A stretch of DNA of 64,000 bases, taken from NCBI GenBank assembly GCA_018398585.1, contig JAGTTD010000010.1, positions 699,501 to 763,500 on the forward strand, in the 5' to 3' direction. The notes below the pieces were generated by a model that was not told the origin of the DNA, did no database searches, and saw only the letters and a list, made by a program, of their open reading frames with translations. Below are positions 41,901 to 52,029 of the stretch, piece by piece. Position 1 is the first letter of the stretch; each line of letters opens with the position of its first letter. Origin of the DNA: Simmondsia chinensis (Eukaryota > Streptophyta > Magnoliopsida > Caryophyllales > Simmondsiaceae). The translations under genes and the position numbers were made by a program.

Positions 41901-44900
41901 ATAGTCTGTTCCTTGGCATGGTATCAGAAGCCTTGTTAACAGAGAAATCGCAGGTTCAATCTCAATAGCCCACCTTCAATATTAATATAATTTCAATAGA
42001 AAGTATGAGGTGAACATGTATACTATTTACGTTTCAAGTCAATGGGCATTCACTTGAGGGGGCGTGTTAGCATGATTGGCCCAAGCTTCTTTTCTTGAAA
42101 AAAAAAAATTCAAGAAAAATTACTTTTTCTAGGATTTGAAGGGCATTTGACTTGTAAAGAAAAGTGCTTTTAAATAAACCAGAAGTTGTTTTTTATGCTT
42201 TTAAGTAGAAATAGAAAAATAGTATTTCTTCTTTAAAGTAGAAATAGAAGCAAAACCTAAAAATTCTTCAAACAAATATACTTCAATTGAAAACACGTTT
42301 TACAAAAGTTTTTTTGCAAAAAGTCCTTATAAAAGAACAATTCCTTCACAACTTGGCCAAACAAGTTATTCTTTTGCTATTACCCATCTGTTTAAGCTTT
42401 TGGGATAATTAGTTCATTGACAAGATGAACAAGGCATTTGTCTTATAAGCTGCATCTACACATATGGAAACTTTTTATTCGGATTTTGGTCATTGCTTCT
42501 TTTTCCTTTATTTTATCAATATTCCTTTTGAAGGGATGCAATGATAGATCCATCAGCTGTCTTCGGGATGCTTTTTGGAAGTGACTATTTTGAAGATTAT
42601 ATTGGGCAACTTGCATTAGCAACCATAGCAGCTATCGAACTTCAAGTAGACTCGCAGGTTCCTGCTGAAGTGCGAAGGCAAAGAGTACAGGAAAAGATGA
42701 AGGTACCATGCTTCTTTGTTAACTAATCCAGTGGTGGATCCAGATATTTTTTTCACGGGAGACAATGGTAAGAATAAGTGAAGAATGACTTAATATTATT
42801 TACAAACTTATGTTAAGTGAGCAAAATTTTAAAAGATACGATGTTATGCCAAGAATTGAAATAGAAACAAAGAGTATTGGAATATGATACTGCAAGAAAA
42901 TAAAGCGAAACTGAGATACATAAAAGAAAACGTTGCAGAACATTTTCCGTCTTAGAGAAAATTAATAAAAATCATTGGGTGCAATCTTATTTTTCACGAA
43001 GACAAATGGTAAAAATCAGTATTGTCTTTCAAGAATTTTTCAAGTCATTGGAGGCACTTGTCCCTAGTCGTAGAATGCTGGATCTGCTAGTGAACTAGTC
43101 CCAAGGGGCTAGATCAAGTGATAAGGCACTTGAACTTGCCACCTCATGAAGCACTCAGTTGGGTGTTTGAATCCTGTCATTGGATGCAAACAATTTTTTG
43201 GGGCCATCTACCGAGTCTATGAGCCCAAATGACCTTGTTGTGCAGAGGGAACTTCAGAGTGGGCAATGGGAACTGGCTTGGGTCAAAAGAGAAGTATTTT
43301 TGTTAACCAATTCTAGCTCATTCACACAATGAACTTATTGACCAGATTTACTCTGCAGGCTCTACAAAAGGAAAGGGAAGGAAAACTCATACAAGTTCTA
43401 AAAGCTCGACTGCAGCCATATGTTGATGGTCACACTGATGAGTTTGTAGAATGGGCAAAAGGAGAAGCATCTCAGTTATCAAAAGCTGGTGAGTCTTTCC
43501 CTCGTCTCTGTATTGTGATGACCTGTATATTAATCTTGCAAGTGTTGTGGTTCTAGGCTTCATTACTATTATTGTGGTTGTTCATATGATAAGTAGGGGC
43601 GTATATTAGCCAAGTCAAGCCCGAGCTTGTCGGGCTTGAGGCTCAACTTCTCTACAACTAGCTCACTGTCTTGAAAACTTCAAGCTCGACCCTGTCTCAT
43701 CGTGGCTGAGGCTTGCCTGATCTCAAACTGCTCTATGCGGTCCGAACTAAGCTTTCCTTATTTAGGCCCATTTCAATCTAGGCTCGTTTATGCTTGAGCT
43801 CTGCTCATTTATGCTCAAATTAGGCTCGATTGTGCATATGTAAATTAATATATTGTACCAAGATAGATTTATTTTGGCTCGCAAGCCTATGAGTTTGAGG
43901 CACACCCTCTCTTTGGGGTAGCACCCTGAAGGGGTAAAGCTGCGTACATCCCACCCCTCTCAGACCCTGCTATGATGGAAGCCCTTGTTGTTGTTGTTGT
44001 TGTTGTTGAGCCTATGAGCTTGAGCTTCATTATGCTCGGCTCGAGCTCAAAATGAGCCAAACCTTTCAAGCTTTATGATGAGCTAGCTCGCGAACTTAGC
44101 TAATTTACACCCCTAATGTTAAGTCTTTGGATGGAGCTTTAAATGTCTGACTTCATTTGGTAACCCTCCCCTTCTTTCTTTTGCGTATGTTGTCTACCTG
44201 GTTTCTTTCTTTTGTGCGTTTAGGTTTCAAGATCCACGGGGAAATTTTGTTTTTGTGATCTAAGTGTTCCAAGCTTCATTGACAATGTTGAGCCATTTTC
44301 AAAAGCTTCAATTTGTTGCTTCTTTATGGGCCTTAAATGCTCTATGCTTGAGCTCAAAATGAGCTGAATCTTTTGCGCTAAATGCGGAGTCCACGAATCT
44401 GTGCTAAAATTTCATGTGTTAGGTTACTTTTAGCATGTTTGCTGCTTGCTGAAGTTAATAACTGTGACAACCATCTACAGTTTTCGGTGAGGCTATGCTG
44501 CACACTATCGGTTATATTTACACAAGACAAGGTGCCAGGGTACTGGGAAAGGACAAACGGTATTTGAGAGTACCATTTTTAGCAGAATGGGTTCGAGACA
44601 AAGGGCACATGTTAAAGTCGCAAGTGATGGCAGCGTCAGGTAATAACGGTACATGTTTTTGTTTATTTTTGCGAAATTGATCGTTATTTTAAGGTTCTGT
44701 TCGGTTGGGCAGAAGTCCTCTTTCCATCCCTTTTTTGGTTTTGGTTACATAAATGAGTAGCTAGCAGGATCGTTTTGAAAAGAAAAGTTTTCCTCCATTT
44801 TGACTGCACAATATATTTTTAGTTGAAATTTTTTTTCGTAAAGTTTGTCTTTCTAGTTAAGGAAAATGATTTCGTTCTATAAGTTAATTTATAGAGGTTC

Positions 44901-46225
44901 ACACTTGGCTAAGTTGAGGTTGAGGTGTAGTATATGACACGAGATTACGATAGAAAATGTGTTTTCTTGTATGAAGAAATATTTTTCCCTTTTCGTTCAA
45001 AGAAAGTTAATTTTCCCTCAATAAAGGGAAATATTTCTCCACATTTGTGGTTATAGCATGAAATTATGCAAAAAGAACGTATAATTAAGACGAAAAATAT
45101 TTGTTGTCTGACCAAACAGTGCCTTAAAGATAGAGGAAATCATTTTCCTTCACACCACTCTTCCCGCCCTCATACCATTCCCCAGGGCCGGACATAACTC
45201 CAAGCAACCCATGCACCCGCTTGGGGCCCCTAATTTTAGAGGTTGTTGTTTTTGAAGTAACAATTGTTGATATTAATAGGTTTTAAGAGAAATGTTATTA
45301 TATGTGAAGGGCCTATTTGAAAATTTTTGCTTGGGAACCTGAGACTGTTACGACCGGTCCTAACCATTCCCATAAGAGTCTGCCCACAAACGACCACTCC
45401 AGTCCCATATAAATCTATGTAGTAAAATTTATTTTACGAAACTAGAAAAGGTTAAGTTTGAAAAAAAAAAAAATATTTTATAGTTAAAAAAGCTTTAAGG
45501 ACTAAAAATCCTGGAGCCTTATTCTTTGGTCCACTAATTTAACCGGTAACTACAACTTTTATTGTTAGGAGCTGTGTCATTAATCCAGATACAAGAGGAT
45601 CTCAAGAGATTGAGTCAAGGAGAGAACAAAGAAGAGAATTTGATGAAAGCCATGGAAGAGAAAAAAGACGCCATGCTGAATTCCCTTTGGCAGCTCAATG
45701 TCATTGATATTGAAACAACCTTATCGCGGGTCTGCCAAGCGGTGAGTTAGAAATATGTTGTGCTGACTATCAAGAAATCAACTATTTCAACAATATAAGC
45801 TGTTATGAAGGCTTATTATATACTTTAACATACCTCCTCATGCGAATGCTCATAAAATTTGCAGCATTGATTATGAGCAAAACCTCTCTATACCTTATAA
45901 AGGAGGGGAAGGAAGGGAGAAGGGGGGGGGGGGGGGGGGGGGGGGGGGTGGTTGGTTGGGATTAGAATTTGTCTCTTCGTCAAAGATGCTTTGATAATAT
46001 ATCAAGAAACCCAATGACTCCACAAGCTTAAATTGTTATACAAAGGCTAATGAATAACTTTATACTCAACATATCCTGTTTTATAGCTATTTGAGATTTT
46101 ATATAGAAAAACCTTTCCAGGGTTATTTAAGTGGTCAAATCTACCAAGAATATTATATGATTTTCCCTTTTATCGATGTATTATTAAGGAACCTACTATC
46201 CCAAAAGTTTGCGTACATCTAACAT

Positions 46226-46263
<38 letters not shown>

Positions 46264-48262
46264 GCCTGCTCTAGCAGGAGCCCTTGTGGCAATGGGATTC
46301 TTGTTAATATCCCAAAAGTTTAATTTGATATGCAAAAGGTTGGAGAATGATTCTATATTCTAGCATCTCTCGTGCAGATGCCTCTTGGCTTGAAGCATGA
46401 TAATACACAGACATACTTTATACCTTGTACTTGAATTATGCTTAATATTAAGAGCAAGACCTACCTCATGCGGATGCCTCTCACGGCCTCTCGTTTAACA
46501 AGACCCTAATAATATTTCAAGGAACCAACTACCCAAAAGCTTAAGAGGTGAAGGTCCAAGAGTGATTTTATATTCTAACAAATATGTAGACATCCTTTGC
46601 TTTTCTACAACAATCTGCCTGCTACTTACCAGAATTATTAAAATTTCCAATATTTGTAGTGTACATCCCTCCTCCCCCAAACCCTGCATATGCAGGAACC
46701 CTCGAGGCATTGGGTCGGTGGTTGTTGTTGTTTATATTTGCAGTGTCATCTGAAGTTTGTGATATTTTCAGGTGCTCAGAGACTCGAGCGTTCCAAGGGA
46801 TGTACTTAAGTTACGGGCAAAAGCATTGAAGAAACTTGGGATAATCTTCCAAGTAAGTTTCCTTTTGCATGTTTCATTTCAAATATATCGAGGATTTTAC
46901 ACGTGAGTATAGTAAGAAAATCTCATATTATATAGTTATGATTTAAAAAAAAAAAGATTAGCGTATGAGTCTAGTGGACTACTTTACTTAATAATAACAG
47001 GTTATAGGATAAATTTCACTTGAACTTATTTATAGATCCCATATAATAAGTTCGAGGATCATACTTAGCCCAATAAATTTTCACAAAGTTTCACTCAGAA
47101 ATCACGCACAAGGGGTTTTTATGAGCCTGAGCTCAGATCGGCTTGTGGTGCTCAAACCAAGCTTTATCGAGTAAGGCTCTTTAGTCTCACGTAGGTTTGA
47201 ATTTGACTTGTTTTGATATAGTTTTGGACTTACAACTTAGACCGCAATTGGGCCATTAAGAGTCTTGATTGACTCAGTTGTCGAGTTTGGTGGTACGCCA
47301 ACTACTCAATGCTCATTTAATCTTTTAAGATAGTTGGTTTCTTAATATGATATCAGAACCTTGTTAATCGAGAGGTTGCAAATTTGAATCTTGTGCCCCC
47401 CCTTCCATATTAATCTAGCTGAAGGGTAAGATATGAATTAGGTCTGTGCATTATTTTACGCTTCATGCCTAATGAATATTTGCATAAGAGGTATGTCAGA
47501 GTATAAGACAATTATCGAATCTTTTCCTTATAGCTTGAGCTTTTAGATTAGTTGATTCCATGACAGAGATTCTTCAACATAGTCGATCTGGTGCCTAGCA
47601 TATTACTTTCATTCTATTTAACTAGAAATTCTCAAGCTTAAATTCCATAAGCTCCTAATCTATTTTTAATATAATTTCATAAAAGAACTGAGAAGAGTCC
47701 ATGTATTATTCAAACTTTAAACGCAATGGATATTTGCATGGTAGGGCATATTGGAGTACAAAAACTAGAAAATTTTAAAGTTGCTTAACAAGGTGGCCCA
47801 TTTTGTCGCGTCGTGTCATTTACATGATCAGTGTGGTCATGATTGGTCCTTCGTATCACTTGTTCTCTCCGATCGGTTAGTAATGCTATCTTTGCCCCCG
47901 GACTTCTTCGTGTTCAAAAAAAAGTTGCTTAGGGTCTTGAAAACCACTTTAGTATCACATTTTAAAATAATTCTTCTAATACTCATTCTCTTTGCCTGAA
48001 CAACAGCATCTCTGCAGCTACCGCTTCAATCACAGTAATTGGGATATTGCCAAATTTTTTTGTCGCGTAAATAACCCTAGAATATAATTCCGAATATGTC
48101 CCTAAGTTTTGGATAGATGGTTAATTGACAGCGTAATATGCCTATCAACGATCGACTTTACTACATTTGCAGGGTGCAAAGGCACCGTACAAAAGAGAGT
48201 ACAGTCTCAGATACGAAGATCCGAAGTTACAGGAATCCGGGTCGGGCTCCAAGAAACATTAA
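38945..48262 (+). CDS. J-protein with DnaJ-X domain (plant DNAJ10-like co-chaperone)
   Basis: Co-chaperone that stimulates Hsp70 ATPase through its J domain. Coding exons: 38945-39031, 40967-41026, 41749-41831, 42534-42702, 43359-43488, 44481-44639, 45569-45741, 46772-46852, 48173-48262; 1032 nt, 343 aa, phases consistent. The J domain is residues about 5-72: [19 protein letters not shown], the catalytic HPD at 34-36 ([10 protein letters not shown]), then [19 protein letters not shown]. From about 80 on is the DnaJ-X region ([62 protein letters not shown]). There is no zinc finger or C-terminal peptide-binding domain. Intron 1 has a GC donor (see 39032). The introns hold hAT-like, SINE and miniature LTR insertions. 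Confidence 0.9.
39032..40966 (+). other. GC-AG intron of the DnaJ gene
   Basis: The exon ends at CTCAAG and the intron starts GCAAGA. No GT lies nearby that keeps the conserved [15 protein letters not shown] junction in frame. The acceptor is TTCATTCAG at 40966. The AAG|GCAAG context is the usual one for GC-AG introns. Confidence 0.8.
39889..40424. mobile_element. GAGCT-rich hAT-like element in DnaJ intron 1
   Basis: Starts TAGGGGTATAAACGAGCC and ends GTCTCATTTACGCCCCTA, good inverted ends. Interior AAGCCGAGCT and GCTTGAACAAG repeats. Target duplication not evident. Confidence 0.65.
41071..41520. mobile_element. GAGCT-rich hAT-like element in DnaJ intron 2
   Basis: Starts TAGGGGAGTAAATGAAC and ends GCTCATTTACAACCTTG. 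TCAGGAAG (41063-41070) and TCATGAAG (41521-41528) are a 7-of-8 target duplication. Confidence 0.65.
41870..42073 (+). mobile_element. Miniature LTR element, plus orientation, right repeat mostly lost
   Basis: Left repeat ends CTGTTCCTTGGCA, directly followed by TGGTATCAGAAGCC (primer site). A purine-rich GAGGGGGCG lies immediately before TGTTAGCA at 42066. Confidence 0.7.
43103..43290 (+). mobile_element. tRNA-derived SINE-like repeat
   Basis: AAGTGATAAGGCACTTG (box A region) and GTTTGAATCCTG (box B region), then a body with GGGCCATCTACCGAGTC. Shares its start with the fragment at 6045. Confidence 0.5.
43594..44115. mobile_element. GAGCT-rich hAT-like element with 8-bp duplication, split by a SINE
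   Basis: Starts TAGGGGCGTATATTAGCC and ends GCTAATTTACACCCCTA. ATGATAAG (43586-43593) and ATGTTAAG (44116-44123) flank it. The SINE at 43900-44009 lies inside. Confidence 0.75.
43900..44009 (+). mobile_element. 5'-truncated Au-like SINE inside a hAT-like element
   Basis: GCCTATGAGTTTGAG (43885-43899) and GCCTATGAGCTTGAG (44010-44024) are the target duplication. Body CACCCTGAAGGGGTAAAG, tail of TTG repeats. Confidence 0.88.
44692..45128. mobile_element. Foldback MITE, GGCTCCGTTTG family
   Basis: GGTTCTGTTCGGTTGGGC at the left and GACCAAACAGTGCCTTAA at the right, in DnaJ intron 6. Confidence 0.55.
45762..46075 (-). mobile_element. Miniature LTR element with a 27-base G run
   Basis: Repeats near 45765-45840 (CAAGAAATCAACTATTTC) and near 46000-46070 (CAAGAAACCCAATGACTCC). 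The interior has an uninterrupted G run at 45922-45948 where other copies have a short GTGGGGG. Confidence 0.65.
46187..46581 (-). mobile_element. Miniature LTR element whose first repeat is split by a SINE
   Basis: First repeat starts TTAAGGAACCTACTATCCC (46183) and continues after the SINE at 46322. Second repeat about 46510-46581 (CAAGGAACCAACTACCC to TATTCTAACA). Confidence 0.65.
46211..46307 (+). mobile_element. 5'-truncated Au-like SINE with 32-base C run
   Basis: TATCCCAAAAGTTT flanks both sides (46197-46210, 46308-46321). The C run at 46228-46259 replaces the usual CCACCCCCCAGACC part of the body. The tail is short (TTCTTGTTAA). Confidence 0.85.
46663..46733 (+). mobile_element. 5'-truncated Au-like SINE near DnaJ exon 8
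   Basis: ATATTTGTAGTGT (46650-46662) and ATATTTGCAGTGT (46734-46746) flank a 71-bp body end (CCCAAACCCTGCATATGC) with TTG tail. It ends 38 bp before the exon 8 acceptor. Confidence 0.85.
47290..47770 (+). mobile_element. Miniature LTR element in tandem form (three repeats, two interiors)
   Basis: Repeats end near 47344, 47565 and after 47755. The first two are followed by primer-site or interior sequence (TGATATCAGAACC; GAGATTCTTCAACATAG). GCATAAGAGGTATGTCAGAG and GGTAGGGCATATTGGAG mark the two interior-to-repeat borders. Confidence 0.55.
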
Positions 48263-48599
48263 TCCTCTGATGCCTCGCCTTCAATATGTACGTGTCAAAT
48301 TTATACTGTTTCGTATCATTTTCTTTTTTCAATAAGTGACACCGGAGTGCCGATACAAGACAGGCAAACTCTAAAAAACGAGGCCTGAGGCTAGCCGAAA
48401 AACGACCAGACAACAAGAACGAGAAAAGACAAAAGAGTTTCGTATCATTTTCTGCTTACAGTTTTTAATTTTTAAGAATTAAAAATTAATTTTTGAGAAC
48501 AATTTTTCTTGATTTTAGTTTCCTTTTCAGTTTTTTCCTAACCTCGTTACTAACTCAGAATAGAAAACCAAAAACGAGGATAAACCTCTACCGAAACCT
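48263..48599. other. DnaJ 3' untranslated region and decayed repeat
   Basis: The 3' UTR probably covers the first part. From about 48437 an AT-rich stretch resembles the GTTTGGTATC foldback family. No gene. Confidence 0.4.
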
Positions 48600-48965
48600 A
48601 GTTTTTAGTTTCTAAGAGTGTGTTTGGTGGGGTTTTTATTTATAGTTTTTGAATTTTGATAAACTAAAAATCAGGTTCTGAGTATAGTTTGTTTCCCTAA
48701 TTTTGAGTTAAAAACTAAAAACTAAGGACCAAAAGCCATAAAAAATCGTTTCTAATATATGGTTTGCAGTTTTTGAAAAACAAAAAATGTAAACAGAATA
48801 CGATAGTAAATAGGTCTACAACAACAACAACAGACCCAATACCTCAATGGCTCCTGCGTAAGCAGGGTTTGGGCCGGAATTGAACCCGGGTCTATACCGT
48901 GGCAGTGTACGATAGCAAATAGGTCTATAAAGCTAAAACTGTAAATAGAAAGTGATATCAAACTC
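48600..48965. mobile_element. Foldback MITE, GTTTGGTATC-like, split by a SINE
   Basis: Left GTGTGTTTGGTGGGG, right ATAGAAAGTGATATCAAAC; the SINE at 48821-48908 lies near its right end. Confidence 0.5.
48821..48908 (-). mobile_element. Short Au-like SINE, minus orientation
   Basis: About 20 bp, TACGATAGYAAATAGGTCTA, is duplicated on both sides (about 48800 and 48908). CAACAACAACAACAGACCC and AAGCAGGGTTTGG belong to the SINE; the segment after (AATTGAACCCGGG) is unlike other copies. Confidence 0.75.
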
Positions 48966-49724
48966 GTCTAAAGAAATGCTCCATATGTGATATTCTTTGC
49001 CAAATAATATCTTTAGATTTATTTAGCCTACAGGTGGTGCTTGCTGGTTGAAGATGGTATATATTTCCACTGGGAGTGAGGAAAAAAATACAGAAAGGTA
49101 TCATTGTATTTTATTTATTTGATTTTTGTATTTTATTTATTTGATTTATTTAGATTTGTTTAATTTTTAAGTATAAAATTGTTGTCAAGCTTTAGCCCAA
49201 CCACCTTATTTTTGTATGAGTTTACTTGGAACCTCTATATTAGAAGGAGCAAGTTATGTACTTAAGCTAACAACTACCCAAAAATTCTTAGATCGGTAGG
49301 TGAAGATTCACGAATGGCTTGCTTAACAAAAACTAGTCTTCGGAAAATATTTTCAATCAAAAATATGATTTTCTTGTAAAATTTTAATCTTTCGAGTTAA
49401 AGAAATTGGTTTTATTATATAGATTTGTATACGGTGGGACAAGTTAAGGTTAAAATGAGATATATGACGTGATATCTACAAAAAAATGTTTTCTCTTCCG
49501 AGAGGGGAATTTTATCTATTGGTTGATTGGAAGTTAACTTCCGCTCTATGTTTTTCCTGTTTCTACCTTTATAATTGTTGCTATAAAGTTACGTAAGAAA
49601 TGATAAAACTGAAACGGAAAAGATATTTTGTCAAAGCAAACAGAGCTCTAATGTGCTCCCTTGTGCAAATGTCTATTAGATTTGAAGTTTAGATAATACA
49701 TCAGCCCCGTCTCTACCTTACGTT

Positions 49725-49970
49725 AGGGTTCATTTACCAGGCACTAATGCACGGGATTTCATTAGAACTTCGAAGTTAAACGTGCTTGGGCGAGAGTAGT
49801 ACCAGGATGGGTGATCTCCTGGGAAGTCCTCGTATTGCCAATCCTATAGAGGTTGGGGGTCCTCGGAAACAGCTTCTCGGTAGGGTTATACCCTGAAGGG
49901 GTAAGGCTGCATACATTCACCCCCAGACCCCGCTTAGGCGGGAGTCCTTGAGGCACCGGGCCTGTTGTTT
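49725..49970 (+). mobile_element. 5S rRNA-headed SINE, best complete copy
   Basis: About 118 bp from 49726 align with plant 5S rRNA end to end (CAGGCACTAATGCAC, AGAACTTCGAAGTTAAACG, TTGGGCGAGAGTAGTACCAG, GATGGGTGATCTCCTGGG, AAGTCCTCGTATTGCCAA). Next, after CCTATAGA, comes the Au-like body GGTTGGGGGTCCTCGGAAAC, then GGTAAGGCTGCATACATTC and the ending GGGCCTGTTGTTT. TCTACCTTACGTT (49712-49724) and TCTACCTTATGCT (49972-49984) are a target duplication with two changes. About 246 bp. The regions corresponding to the 5S box A, intermediate element and box C are readable. Confidence 0.92.
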
Positions 49971-50172
49971 GTCTACCTTATGCTGAAATTATTTATTTAT
50001 TTTTAAGAGGAGAGGAAGTGTTGGAATTTGAATTTGCAGTCTTGGAGTCAACAAATCTCTCATATAATGTCAAGCTACCCCAAAAGTTTAGGTGATGGTC
50101 CACTTTAGCTCTATTACAAACATAGATCCGGTAAAATATTACAAATATAGACATAGCAAAAATCCTAAAGTT

Positions 50173-50292
50173 AGGCGACCTCGAAAACAGGCTCTTTTTC
50201 ACTCGGATGGGGGAAGGTTGTGTACATTCACCCCCTGACCTCGCTTATTGCGGGAGCCCGTGAGGCATTGGGACTGTCATTGTTGTTGTAGT
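50173..50292 (+). mobile_element. 5'-truncated Au-like SINE
   Basis: ATCCTAAAGTT on both sides (50162-50172, 50293-50303). Body from AGGCGACCTCGAAAACAGG to ATTGTTGTTGTAGT. Confidence 0.88.
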
Positions 50293-50559
50293 ATCCTAAA
50301 GTTTGTTGTATAAATTTTTAATATACAGACTTTGTAAAATAATTTTTAAAGTTACATATATTTAATAAAATAATCTAAATAAGGATGTATCAGAGTGCAT
50401 AACACGCTTTCATTTTTTATTATTATTATTTGAGCTATTTTATTAAATATACGTAATTTTTTGACTAAAAAATTATTTCATAAAATTTATAAATTAAATA
50501 ATTAATACACTAAATTTTAGTGTATTGATATATAATTTTATCCTTTTATTTTTAAAAGG

Positions 50560-50998
50560 CCTCTAATATTCATCCTTATCTCTTTTTTTTTTCTTTTAAT
50601 TAAAGTAATGACATTGACATGCAAAGCACAAATTTATGCTCAAGGGGAGCGGATGAGTATAATTACATGTACAACCTCACCCTCCTTAAATAAATAATAA
50701 TTTTTTATATATTATTGTTAAATATCTCTTCTTTAAAAGTCTCTAAATTCTAATCCAAGTAATTCTAAAAGGGTATTACCAAAAGCCTTTAAACTTTAAT
50801 ATAAACAATTTTAAGAGAAAGCCATTTAATATTCAAAGATATAGGAAAGAAAAACAAGAAATTCAATATTTTTGCTATATAATTTTGTAAAGCATATAAT
50901 ATTGTATCTTTTATAAATTTAATAAAATTTCAATGTGATTATACGTAAATTATATTTAAAAATATAAATATTCTACATGTATTGTACGGGAGAAACTA
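50560..50998 (+). mobile_element. Probable non-autonomous Helitron
   Basis: Ends ATTGTACGGGAGAAACTAG followed by T, with CGGG-type hairpin sequence close to a CTAG terminus, as in plant Helitrons. The body matches the left arm of the palindrome at 57740-58053 (AAGAAATTCAATATTTTTGC, AATTTCAATGTGATTA). The 5' end is uncertain. Confidence 0.5.
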
Positions 50999-51004
50999 GT
51001 TTGG

Positions 51005-51142
51005 GTACCTCCTGAAAAGTTCTCACCCTCAGGTTGGGGGCACTCGAAAACAGTATCTTTTCAAGGGTAATATCATAAAAGGAAAAGGCTGCATGCATCC
51101 GTATCCCAAATCCTGCTTAAGCGGGAGCCCTTAGCGCAATAT
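51005..51142 (+). mobile_element. SINE with a short 5S head remnant
   Basis: Begins with the 5S end GGGTACCTCCTGAAAAGTTC, then CACCCTCAGGTTGGGGG, as in the copies at 54694 and 59981. Body decayed; the TTG tail is lost. Confidence 0.7.
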
Positions 51143-51339
51143 AGCACAAGAGTTTGGAAAGGGGCATGTATGGTAAATTAGGTTGTGAAGACAAGGAAAG
51201 TGGTCTCCACTTGTCAACTTCTTTTGACTCCCCAATAGCAATACTTAAGCCTTGTTGAACCTTCGTCACCAACCCAGCATCCATCATACTTTAAAAAAAA
51301 AAAAAATGAAAGGGTTTTGTGCAAAATTTAGATTGAAAT

Positions 51340-51620
51340 TATTTATATTTTAATATCTCAACCTTTTTCTAAAATAATAAAAAAAAAAAATTTGACCTTT
51401 TTGAATTATTAAAAAGGCTCTTAAATTTTTGTTGTATTAATAAAAAGACTCATTTCCATCGTGTTGATGTTATTTTTTATAGACAAAGCTGACATTGCAA
51501 CTGTTGTTTTACTAATGTTATAATATAATGATAAAAGTATCATTCAATACTTTTATTATTACTTTATAAGCGTAAAATTCGATATGTTGTATTAAATAGA
51601 AACTATCTTTTTTCACTTAA
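51340..51620. mobile_element. Mutator-type palindromic MITE, left half
   Basis: TTATTTATATTTTAATATC, GAATTATTAAAAAGGC and TATTAATAAAAAGAC phrases match the left arm of 53161-53700. The right arm is missing. Confidence 0.6.
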
Positions 51621-51639
51621 GGTGTTTTACCAAAAGTTA

Positions 51640-51900
51640 TAATTTACTTATTGTGTCAATTAATTTTTATACTTTTGATCATATCAATTTAGTCCTTATA
51701 TAAGTTTCATTATGTCAATTTGATCATTGAGTAAAATTTATATTAAATTGGTGATGTAGTTTTTAATGGTCCAGTCACGAGTTAGTTTAAGGTCAAGTGG
51801 GTTTGTATGTTATTTGCATCTAATATGATGGTTTTGTTACTGACTACGGGTTTAAAATGAAACATTGGATGAAGTATAAGCCTATATTTTATTGGTATTT
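51640..51900. mobile_element. Foldback MITE, CAATTTAGTC family (decayed)
   Basis: TTATTGTGTCAATTAATTTT, ATATCAATTTAGTCC and GGATGAAGTATAAGCC. Confidence 0.5.
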
Positions 51901-52029
51901 ATATATATAGATGTATAAATAAATATATGATGTATTTTCTATAAATTTAAATATGTAATATAAGTATAAATGTCCAAGTACCAATAAGCCTACGCAATAC
52001 TCTCTCTATATATATATATATATATATTC

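Noticed and set aside
49725..49845. A genuine 5S rRNA gene here and at 17443, 52288, 54556, 54830, 55197
   Set aside because: Each is fused to a SINE body inside one target duplication, carries many changes, and lacks the T-run terminator right after the 5S; they are SINE heads.
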